22,794 nucleotides of DNA. Origin: CBFDBF01 sp050295355 (GTDB lineage Bacteria; Pseudomonadota; Gammaproteobacteria; Chromatiales; Chromatiaceae). The stretch's first letter is position 1; each line of letters starts with the position of its first letter. Location of the stretch: NCBI GenBank assembly GCA_050295355.1, contig JBNKPL010000032.1, positions 1-22,794 on the forward strand. The letters run 5' to 3'. Below are positions 1 through 7,230 of the stretch, in pieces. The notes below the pieces were generated by a model. It had not been told where the DNA came from. It worked only from the letters and a program-made list of their open reading frames with translations, and did no database searches. The position numbers and the translations under genes were made by a program.

Positions 1-23
1 GGCATGCCGGGCTCGCTGAGTCC

Positions 24-461
24 TCAGTCCTTGTACTTTTTGTGACACTGCTTGCAGGCGTCGGCAACGGCTTGGTAGGCGGGGCGAATCGTCTCCAGGC
101 TGCCGCTAGCAGCGGCCTGCTTCAATTCTGCCGCCGTCTCCTTCATCTTCTCGTTCAGGGCGGAGAAATCTTTCCAGTCGAGCCAGATCTCTTCCAGGGC
201 GTCCGTTTCGCCATGGTTGGAGCCTTCTGGAAATCCCGCCAGCAGATCCAGATTGATGGCGGTGGCAAGTTCCGCGGCGTGATGCTTGAATTTCTCGGCG
301 TCAAAAGGGATTTTCCCCTTGACCATGGACCCCATCGGCTTGATGTTCCATACATAAACATCCATGAGTCCCTGACGGTACTCCAGCTCATCGGCCAGCG
401 CGGACTGGGTGGAAATCAGGCAAAGCGCGCCAAGCGCCAACATCAGGCGTGTTTTATACAT
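24..461 (-). CDS. Class II c-type cytochrome (cytochrome c'/c-556 family)
   Basis: A 145-residue periplasmic haem protein. Residues 1-23 form a Sec signal peptide ending in a plausible cleavage site after SALA. The haem-binding motif CKQCH (C136-H140) lies at the extreme C-terminus, which is diagnostic of the four-helix-bundle class II cytochromes. The N-terminal helix carries the family-typical YRQGLM segment; its Met could be the sixth haem ligand, as in low-spin c-556, or simply line the distal pocket, as in c'. The two cannot be separated without alignment. The length is normal for the family. The ATG has a good ribosome site (GGAGAAG, seven bases upstream). Members act in electron transfer or in NO binding and tolerance. 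It is divergent from the flavin oxidoreductase gene, and nothing in the sequence shows a functional link between them. Family call sure, subtype uncertain. Confidence 0.93.
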   Translation of the reverse strand: MYKTRLMLALGALCLISTQSALADELEYRQGLMDVYVWNIKPMGSMVKGKIPFDAEKFKHHAAELATAINLDLLAGFPEGSNHGETDALEEIWLDWKDFSALNEKMKETAAELKQAAASGSLETIRPAYQAVADACKQCHKKYKD

Positions 462-541
462 ACTGATACTTCTCCATTTATGATTGTCACGATGGTTGTT
501 TGACCCGCTATCATATTCGATCGGGCGTATGGTTTAGGAAA

Positions 542-571
542 TTTACGGTTTACCCAGATTTGAGATAAAAT
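542..571 (+). promoter_or_regulatory. Candidate sigma-70 promoter for the flavin/Fe-S oxidoreductase gene
   Basis: TTTACG (542-547) and TAAAAT (566-571) are separated by 18 bases and match the -35 and -10 consensus at four and five of six positions. Transcription would start near 578, just before the hairpin at 586-608, so that hairpin would sit at the very start of the leader. Identified by eye only. Confidence 0.4.
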
Positions 572-585
572 CATGCCTTCTACAA

Positions 586-623
586 GCCCGGAGGTGATCG
601 CCCCGGGCGTTTTCGTTTTCTTT
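586..623 (+). terminator. Leader hairpin with T-tract (attenuator-like or terminator)
   Basis: GCCCGG (586-591) pairs perfectly with CCGGGC (603-608) across an 11-base loop and is followed by the T-rich run GTTTTCGTTTTCTTT (609-623). This is the shape of an intrinsic terminator on the plus strand. No plus-strand gene lies upstream within the window, so it is either a leader attenuator of the 641 gene, the end of a very short transcript, or a chance structure. The left arm and loop contain GGAGGTGATC (590-599), a perfect complement to the 3' end of 16S rRNA, but no start codon lies at the proper distance from it. Confidence 0.4.
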
Positions 624-640
624 GGTCCAATTTGCCCCCA

Positions 641-3600
641 ATGAGCGAACCCAGCGCCAGCCGTATCCGCGAGATACCCTACAATTACACCTCGTTTTCC
701 GACCGCGAGATTATTATCCGCTACCTCGGGGAGGAGATGTGGGATCTGATTGAGGAACTGCGCTCCACCCGCCGTACGGGCCGCTCCGCGCGCATGCTGT
801 TCGAGGTGCTGGGGGATATGTGGGTGGTGGCCCGCAATCCCTATTTGCAGGATGACCTGCAGGCGGACCCCCGGCGGCGCCAGGCCCTGGTGGATGCCCT
901 GAATCATCGGCTGGACCAGTTCGAGGGGCGGGCCGCGGGCAATGACAAGGCGCTGCAGCTGCTGGCCGCCGCGCGTGACGCGGTGGAGCGCTTCGCCTCC
1001 TGTTTTGAAGAGAACAACCGCCTGCGCCGCCGGGTGAAGCGGGAGCTTTCCAAGGTCACACGCAAGGACAACATCGATTTCGGCGGGCTGGCGCGGGTCT
1101 CCCACGCCACCGACGCCACCGACTGGCGCGTGGAGATCCCCTTCGTGGTGATCACCCCCGACCGCGAGGAGGAGGTGGCGGCCATCGTCCGCGCCTGTAT
1201 CGAGTGCGGCCTCTCCCTCATCCCGCGCGGCGGCGGCACGGGCTACACGGGCAGCGCCGTGCCCCTGGACCCCCACTGCGCGGTGATCAACACCGAGAAG
1301 CTGGAACAGCTCGGCCCCGTGGAGTCCATACAACTGCCGGGCCTGGAGGCGGAGACCCCCACGGTGCGGGTGGGCTCGGGCGTGGTGACCAAGCGGGTCT
1401 CGGACTTGGCGGGGGCGCACGGCCTCGCCTTCGCCGTGGACCCCACCTCCCAGAACGCCTCCACCATCGGCGGCAATATCGCCATGAATGCGGGGGGCAA
1501 GAAGGCGGTGCTGTGGGGCACCACCCTGGACAACCTCGCCTCCTGGCGCATGGTGACCCCGGACGGCCTGTGGCTGGAGGTGGAGCGCATCAATCACAAC
1601 CTGGGCAAGATCCACGATCAGCAGGAGGTGAGTTTCCGCATCCGCCGCTATCAGGCGGACGGCGTCACCCCCGCGGGTGAACCCGAACTGCTGGAACTGC
1701 CGGGCAGCGCCTTCCGCAAGGCGGGCCTGGGCAAGGACGTCACCGACAAGTTTCTTTCGGGACTGCCCGGGGTGCAGAAGGAGGGGTGCGACGGCCTCAT
1801 TACCTCCGCCCGTTTCGTGCTGCACCGCATGCCCGGGCAGGTGCGTACGGTCTGCCTGGAGTTCTTCGGCGCCGATCTCTCCCGGGCGGTGCCCGCCATC
1901 GTGGAGATCAAGGAGTACATCGAAGGGAGCGGTACGGTCCGTATGTCGGGCCTGGAGCATCTGGACGAGCGCTATGTGCGGGCAGTGAAGTACGCCACCA
2001 AGGCGCCCGGACGGGAGCTGCCGAAGATGGTGCTGCTCGCCGATCTGGTCTCCGACGACGAGGCGGCGGTGGATGCCGTGGCCCAGGAGGTGGTGCGGCT
2101 GGCCAACGCCCGCGACGGCGAGGGCTTTATCGCCGCCAGCCCCGAGGCGCGCCGCCGTTTCTGGCTCGACCGCGCCCGTACCGCCGCCATCTCCGCCCAC
2201 ACCAACGCCTTCAAGATCAACGAGGACGTGGTGATCCCCCTGGAGCGGCTGGCGGAGTACAACCGCGGCATCGAACAGATCAACATCGAACAGTCCATCC
2301 GCAACAAACGGGCGATCATGGTGGGGGTGCTGGAGTATCTCGCCAGCGCCATGCCCGAGGCGCGCCAGGGTCTGGAGTACGAGGCCTCGCAGGAGGCGGA
2401 CGCCATCCTCAACGCCAAACGGGAACTGGCCAGCGAGCGGGTGCATGAGGCCTACGAGCGCTGGATCCGCATCCTGCAGAACCTGGACGCCCCCGCCGAG
2501 GCGCACCATAACCTGTTGCGGGAGGAGGAGATCGGCTGCATCCGCGAGGGTGACACCCTGCTTGATCTCATGCTGCGCAGGGAACTGCGCCAGTCCTACC
2601 GTAGGGAGGTGGCCAGGCCCCTGGCGGAGATCTATGTGGGCCGTGATTTCAGCGCGGTGCGCAAGCGGCTGGACGAGATCCATGCCGAGATCCGCGACAG
2701 CCGCATCTTCGTCGCCCTGCACATGCACGCGGGGGACGGCAACATCCACACCAACATCCCGGTTCACTCCCACAACTACGCCATGTTGCACGAGGCGGAG
2801 CGGGTGGTGGATCGCATCATGGAGCTGGCCCGCTCCCTGGACGGGGTGATCTCGGGCGAGCACGGCATTGGCCTCACCAAGGTGCAGTACCTGGAGACCG
2901 AGAAGCTGGAGCGGTTTGTGGAGTACAAGCAGCGGGTCGATCCCCAGCGGCGCTTTAACCCCGGCAAGCTGATGCCCGGCTCGGGCCTGGAGCGGGCTTA
3001 TACTCCGTCCCTGCGGCTGGTGCAGCAGGAGGCGATCATTCTCGAGGAGAGCGAGCTGGGGGCGCTGAACGACGACGTGCGCCACTGTCTGCGCTGCGGC
3101 AAGTGCAAGCCCGTGTGCCAGACCCAGGTGCCGCGCGCCAACCTGCTCTATCCGCCGCGCAACAAGATCCTCGGCACGGGACTCATGATCGAGGCCTTCC
3201 TCTACGAAGAGCAGACTCGCCGCGGCCTCTCCCTGCGCCACTTCGAGGAGATGAACGACGTGGCCGACCACTGCACCGTCTGTCACAAGTGCCTCACCCC
3301 CTGCCCGGTCAACATCGACTTCGGCGAGGTCACCACCCGCATGCGCCGCATCCTGGTGGACCGTAAAAAACGCAGGCGCAACCTGGGCGGCCGTCTCGCC
3401 AGCCGTTTTCTCAATACCACCGATCCCAAGGCCATCCGCCTGCTGCGCAAGGGGATGGCCGAGTGGGGCTACAAGGGGATCACCCTCGGCCATGAGCTGT
3501 TCCGCAAGCTGGGACTGCTCCAGGGGGATGCGCCCGCGGCCACCGCGGGTCCCATGGGGATCAAGGCTCAGGCGGTGGAGCTGGTGCGCCGCCCCCTGCG

Positions 3601-4492
3601 GGTGGATCTGCCCGCCCAGACCCTGCGCAGCGCCCTCAAGCTGGAGGAGCGCGCCACCATCCCCATCATCCGTGACCCCGCCAAGGTGGGCGAGGATTCG
3701 GAGGCGGTGTTCTACTTCCCGGGCTGCGGCTCCGAGCGGCTGTTCAGCGATATCGGTCTGGCCTCCATCGCCCTGCTCTACGACCTGGGCGCGCAGGTGG
3801 TGTTGCCGCCGGGCTATCTCTGCTGCGGCTACCCGCAACTGGCCATGGGCCAGGAGGTGCTGGGCCGCCGCATCACCACCGAGAACCGGGTGCTGTTCCA
3901 TCGCGTGGCCACCACCCTCAACTACATGGATATCCGCACCGTCATCGTCTCCTGCGGCACCTGCATGGACCAGCTGCAGAAGTACCAGTTTGAGAAGATC
4001 TTCCCCGGCTGCCGCCTGCTCGATATCCACGAGTACCTGATGGAGCAGGGGGTGCGCATGGAGGGCGGCGACGGAGCGAAATACCTCTACCACGATCCCT
4101 GTCACAGCCCCATGAAACAGCACAATCCCGTGGAGGTGGCCGCCCGCCTGACGGGCGGCGAGGTGCGGCTCTCCGACCGCTGCTGCGGCGAGGCGGGGAT
4201 GCTCGGGGTTTCCCGCCCCGACATCGCCAGCCAGGTGCGGTTCCGCAAGCTGGAGGAGCTACGGGGCGGCATTGACGCGTTGACGGGAAAAGATCGCGTG
4301 GCGCAGGGCGAGGTGAAGATGCTCACCTCCTGTCCCGCCTGCCAGCAGGGGCTCAACCGCTACGGCGATGAGACCGGGTTGCAGGTCCGTTATATGGTGG
4401 AGGAGCTGGCGCGGGCGCGGCTGGGCGAGGATTGGCAACAGAAGGCCATTGCGCGCATATCGGCCGTGGGTATCGAGCGGGTGTTGCTGTAG
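641..4492 (+). CDS. DUF3683-type FAD-linked oxidoreductase fused to 4Fe-4S and CCG domains
   Basis: A 1283-residue multidomain flavin/iron-sulfur oxidoreductase. In order: an N-terminal DUF3683-like region (about 1-150); a PCMH-type FAD-binding domain (about 165-330; GGGTGYTG at 197 and the IGGNIAMNAGG segment); an FAD-oxidase C-terminal domain with HMHAGDGNIH and SGEHGIG; two four-Cys clusters beginning at C816 (CLRCGKCKPVC) and C878 (CTVCHKCLTPC), expected to hold two 4Fe-4S centres; and two CCG domains (FPGCGSE to LCCG, about 1029-1070; DPCH to RCCGEAG, about 1154-1185), as in GlcF, LldE and heterodisulfide reductase subunits. It therefore resembles a GlcD-GlcF or D-lactate dehydrogenase system in one chain, probably oxidising a 2-hydroxy acid and passing electrons to quinone; the substrate is unknown. 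ATG 641 is preferred over in-frame TTG 632; neither has a clear ribosome site. No membrane segment is seen. Confidence 0.9.
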   Translation: MSEPSASRIREIPYNYTSFSDREIIIRYLGEEMWDLIEELRSTRRTGRSARMLFEVLGDMWVVARNPYLQDDLQADPRRRQALVDALNHRLDQFEGRAAGNDKALQLLAAARDAVERFASCFEENNRLRRRVKRELSKVTRKDNIDFGGLARVSHATDATDWRVEIPFVVITPDREEEVAAIVRACIECGLSLIPRGGGTGYTGSAVPLDPHCAVINTEKLEQLGPVESIQLPGLEAETPTVRVGSGVVTKRVSDLAGAHGLAFAVDPTSQNASTIGGNIAMNAGGKKAVLWGTTLDNLASWRMVTPDGLWLEVERINHNLGKIHDQQEVSFRIRRYQADGVTPAGEPELLELPGSAFRKAGLGKDVTDKFLSGLPGVQKEGCDGLITSARFVLHRMPGQVRTVCLEFFGADLSRAVPAIVEIKEYIEGSGTVRMSGLEHLDERYVRAVKYATKAPGRELPKMVLLADLVSDDEAAVDAVAQEVVRLANARDGEGFIAASPEARRRFWLDRARTAAISAHTNAFKINEDVVIPLERLAEYNRGIEQINIEQSIRNKRAIMVGVLEYLASAMPEARQGLEYEASQEADAILNAKRELASERVHEAYERWIRILQNLDAPAEAHHNLLREEEIGCIREGDTLLDLMLRRELRQSYRREVARPLAEIYVGRDFSAVRKRLDEIHAEIRDSRIFVALHMHAGDGNIHTNIPVHSHNYAMLHEAERVVDRIMELARSLDGVISGEHGIGLTKVQYLETEKLERFVEYKQRVDPQRRFNPGKLMPGSGLERAYTPSLRLVQQEAIILEESELGALNDDVRHCLRCGKCKPVCQTQVPRANLLYPPRNKILGTGLMIEAFLYEEQTRRGLSLRHFEEMNDVADHCTVCHKCLTPCPVNIDFGEVTTRMRRILVDRKKRRRNLGGRLASRFLNTTDPKAIRLLRKGMAEWGYKGITLGHELFRKLGLLQGDAPAATAGPMGIKAQAVELVRRPLRVDLPAQTLRSALKLEERATIPIIRDPAKVGEDSEAVFYFPGCGSERLFSDIGLASIALLYDLGAQVVLPPGYLCCGYPQLAMGQEVLGRRITTENRVLFHRVATTLNYMDIRTVIVSCGTCMDQLQKYQFEKIFPGCRLLDIHEYLMEQGVRMEGGDGAKYLYHDPCHSPMKQHNPVEVAARLTGGEVRLSDRCCGEAGMLGVSRPDIASQVRFRKLEELRGGIDALTGKDRVAQGEVKMLTSCPACQQGLNRYGDETGLQVRYMVEELARARLGEDWQQKAIARISAVGIERVLL

Positions 4493-4553
4493 AAAATCGG
4501 CGGGGCCCAAAAAGGCCTGATTTTTTTAGGGAAAAAAGGTAAAGTTCTTCTCC

Positions 4554-4590
4554 CTGCAACCGCTAACTCCAGTTGCAGCGTGGTTTTTTT
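4554..4590 (+). terminator. Intrinsic terminator after the flavin/Fe-S oxidoreductase gene
   Basis: CTGCAAC (4554-4560) and GTTGCAG (4572-4578) form a perfect seven-base-pair stem with an 11-base loop, followed by CGTGG and seven Ts (4584-4590). It lies between the stop at 4492 and the next start at 4635. A second, weaker candidate (GGCC-CAAAAA-GGCC, then TGATTTTTTT) lies upstream at about 4504-4527, so termination may be tandem. Confidence 0.6.
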
Positions 4591-4634
4591 ATGAAAAATC
4601 CATAGCCGATTGTTTTACTGGGGGAGGGACTGTT

Positions 4635-7223
4635 TTGCCCAGGATTCTGTTGGTCGAGTCTTCCGCTACGGTTCGGCACATACAAAAGAGTCTCCTGATG
4701 AAAGCAGGATACGAGGTTGAGGCCAGTCTCGACTTCGAATCCGCCTGTGCCCACCTGGACGCGGATGCGGAGGGCCATCTGCCCTTCGATGCCGTGGTGT
4801 TGGGGTGGTCCGACCACGACCTCTCTGAAGTGGTCATGTTCTACACCCTGCTTGAGCGGCCCTCCTGTCTCTCTCTGCCCGTGCTTACCCTGGCCCACAA
4901 GCCGGGCGCCGAGGTCTTTCTCAGGGCGGGCAGAAGACCGAACACGGCCTTTCTGTCCTGGAAGGACTACAAGAAAACCTGCGATGTGCTCGCCAATCTG
5001 CTCATCGACACCAATACCAGCCAAGCAGGCACTGGATCGGGCCCTGCTACCCATCCGATCCGGGTGTTGTTGGTGGACGATTCGGCCACCGTGCGGGTCA
5101 AGTATCAGCGGCTGCTGGCTGCCAATGGCTACGATATTGTGACCGCCGCCTCCGTCAGTGAGGGCTTTGGCCGGGCGCTGGAAGCGCCGTTTGATATCGC
5201 GATCATCGACTACTTCATGCCGGACGCCACTGGCGACGTGCTTTGCCAGCGGCTGCGTGATCACAAAACCACCGCCGCCATATCCACGGCGGTATTCACG
5301 GGCACCTATCTCGACAACGCCATTAAGCAGTCGCTGGATGCGGGTGCGGTGGAGTGCATGTTCAAGAACGAGAGCGACGAGCTTTTTCTAACCCGCCTGG
5401 CCGCCATGAGCCGCGCCATCCGGGCCCATCAATCCGTGGAGACGGAACGCGAACGCCTGAGCGGCATTCTGAGATCGGTGGGTGAAGGGGTGTACGGAGT
5501 AAATTCGGAAGGCCTGATCTCCTTCGTCAATCCGGCATGCCGAAGGCTTTTGGGTTACGCGCTGGATGAGCGTTTGATCGGCAAGTCGGCGCTGGAGCTT
5601 TTTCATTACGCCGATGCCGAGGGCACCCCCATCCGCAAAGAGAACTGTTTGCTGCAAAGGTCCTATGCGGGCGGGGAGCCTATGCAGGCGTGGGAGACCG
5701 TGTTCTGGCACAAGTCCGGCGCCCCCATAGAGGTGGAGTGCACGGTCTATCCGCTCACCATCAAGGATAAGCAGGAAGGCTCCGTGGTTGCCTTCCGGGA
5801 TATTTCCGAGCGCAAGTCCCTCGAAGATGAGTTGCGCTGGCAGGCCAGCCATGATGCCTTGACCAAGCTGTTCAACCGGCGCTATTTCGAGGAGCAGCTG
5901 GTTCGTGAGGTGGAGCATCTCAAGCGCAATCAGGAGACCAGCGCCCTGCTCTATCTTGATCTAGATCGATTCAAGTACATTAACGACACCGCCGGACATG
6001 CGGCCGGCGACCAGTTACTGGTGGAGATCGCGCAGCAGATATCCCACCGCCTGCGCAAGAGCGATCTGCTGGCCCGCCTGGGCGGTGACGAGTTCGCGGT
6101 CCTGCTGCGCAATGTAAGTGAAGAGAGCGTGCTGCAGGCGGCGGACGGTTTCCGGCAAATGCTCGATCACTACATGTTCGTGTACGGCGGCAAGCATTAC
6201 AAGATCAACGGCACCATCGGCATCGCCCTGATTGGCCGCGATACCGAGTCCGCCAGCGAGGTGTTCGCCAATGCGGATATCGCCTGCCATATCGCAAAGG
6301 GCGAGGGCCGCAACCGCACCCATCTTTTTGTGCCGGAAAACGACAATAAGAAGGCCATGGACCTGGATCTTGGCTGGTCTTCACGCCTGCACGAGGCGCT
6401 GGCAAACGACCACCTGATCCTGCACTACCAGCCCATCCTGCCGCTGGCGCGCATTCCGCGGGCCATGTTGTCCGCAAGCGAAGGGCCGATATACGAAAAA
6501 CTTCTTTCCGTTGTGCCGCAGGACGAGATTGTGAACGAGGCGCTGCTGCGCCTTAACGATCCAGTGTGGGGGGTCATCTTCCCCGGCGTGTTTCTGCCCA
6601 CGGCGGAACGTTTCAATATGATGGATAAGCTCGATTACTGGGTGATCAGGGCGACGCTGAAGAAAATGGCCCAGTTGCAGCAGGTCGGCTATAGGGGGAT
6701 GTTCACCATCAATCTGTCGGCGCAAACCATCTCTGATAATCTCCTGGTGGAAGAGATAGAGGCGCTGGTCGCGGAGCTGGGGATCGATACCAGCAAGGTG
6801 ATTTTCGAAATCACCGAGACCTCGGCGGTCTCTAACCTGCTTACCGCCAATGAGCTGATCGTCCGGCTCAATGCGCTCGGCTGCCGTCTGGCGCTAGACG
6901 ATTTCGGCAGCGGCTTCTCTTCCTTCTCCTACCTGAAGAACCTGCCGGTTGATTTCATCAAGATCGACGGCCTGTTCGTGCGCGGCGTGGCGACCGATCC
7001 GGGTGATCGCGCCATTGTCCAATCCATGAATGACATCGCCCACTCCCTGGGCAAGAAGACCGTGGCGGAGTATGTGGAGAGCGCCGAGATCCTGCAGTTC
7101 CTGTATGACATCGGGGTGGACTATGTGCAGGGTCATTTCCTCTCGCCGCCGATGGATATCGCCGGCCTCGACGCGCATGCCCCGTCGAAATCCCTGCGGC
7201 TCGTCTCCCGCAACTGGGATTGA
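4635..7223 (+). CDS. Cyclic-di-GMP signalling protein: REC-REC-PAS-GGDEF-EAL
   Basis: An 862-residue cytoplasmic response regulator with both cyclic-di-GMP synthesis and breakdown domains. Receiver 1 (about 3-125) is degenerate: the phosphoacceptor position reads VVLGW instead of a D-containing strand. Receiver 2 (about 139-260) is canonical, with VDDS, phosphoacceptor D192 (IIDYFMP), VFTGT and a later Lys. A PAS domain follows (about 272-390). The GGDEF domain has an intact GGDEF at 483-487 and an RKSD inhibitory site five residues before it. The EAL domain keeps EALLR (635-639), NLSAQ, ITETS, LDDFGSG, KIDG, AEYVES and QGHF, so it looks catalytically complete. The YQPI-to-EAL spacing is about 33 residues instead of about 11. 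The start is TTG, supported by GGGAGGG six bases upstream. It is convergent with the transglutaminase gene, seven bases apart. No partner kinase is in the window. Confidence 0.93.
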   Translation: MPRILLVESSATVRHIQKSLLMKAGYEVEASLDFESACAHLDADAEGHLPFDAVVLGWSDHDLSEVVMFYTLLERPSCLSLPVLTLAHKPGAEVFLRAGRRPNTAFLSWKDYKKTCDVLANLLIDTNTSQAGTGSGPATHPIRVLLVDDSATVRVKYQRLLAANGYDIVTAASVSEGFGRALEAPFDIAIIDYFMPDATGDVLCQRLRDHKTTAAISTAVFTGTYLDNAIKQSLDAGAVECMFKNESDELFLTRLAAMSRAIRAHQSVETERERLSGILRSVGEGVYGVNSEGLISFVNPACRRLLGYALDERLIGKSALELFHYADAEGTPIRKENCLLQRSYAGGEPMQAWETVFWHKSGAPIEVECTVYPLTIKDKQEGSVVAFRDISERKSLEDELRWQASHDALTKLFNRRYFEEQLVREVEHLKRNQETSALLYLDLDRFKYINDTAGHAAGDQLLVEIAQQISHRLRKSDLLARLGGDEFAVLLRNVSEESVLQAADGFRQMLDHYMFVYGGKHYKINGTIGIALIGRDTESASEVFANADIACHIAKGEGRNRTHLFVPENDNKKAMDLDLGWSSRLHEALANDHLILHYQPILPLARIPRAMLSASEGPIYEKLLSVVPQDEIVNEALLRLNDPVWGVIFPGVFLPTAERFNMMDKLDYWVIRATLKKMAQLQQVGYRGMFTINLSAQTISDNLLVEEIEALVAELGIDTSKVIFEITETSAVSNLLTANELIVRLNALGCRLALDDFGSGFSSFSYLKNLPVDFIKIDGLFVRGVATDPGDRAIVQSMNDIAHSLGKKTVAEYVESAEILQFLYDIGVDYVQGHFLSPPMDIAGLDAHAPSKSLRLVSRNWD

Positions 7224-7230
7224 GTCCGCG

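Noticed and set aside
443..4123. A 1226-codon open frame antisense to the flavin/Fe-S oxidoreductase
   Set aside because: It mirrors a gene whose strand is fixed by clear FAD, Fe-S and CCG motifs. The translation is His, Gln, Gly and Leu-rich without domains, as expected for the opposite frame of GC-rich coding DNA.
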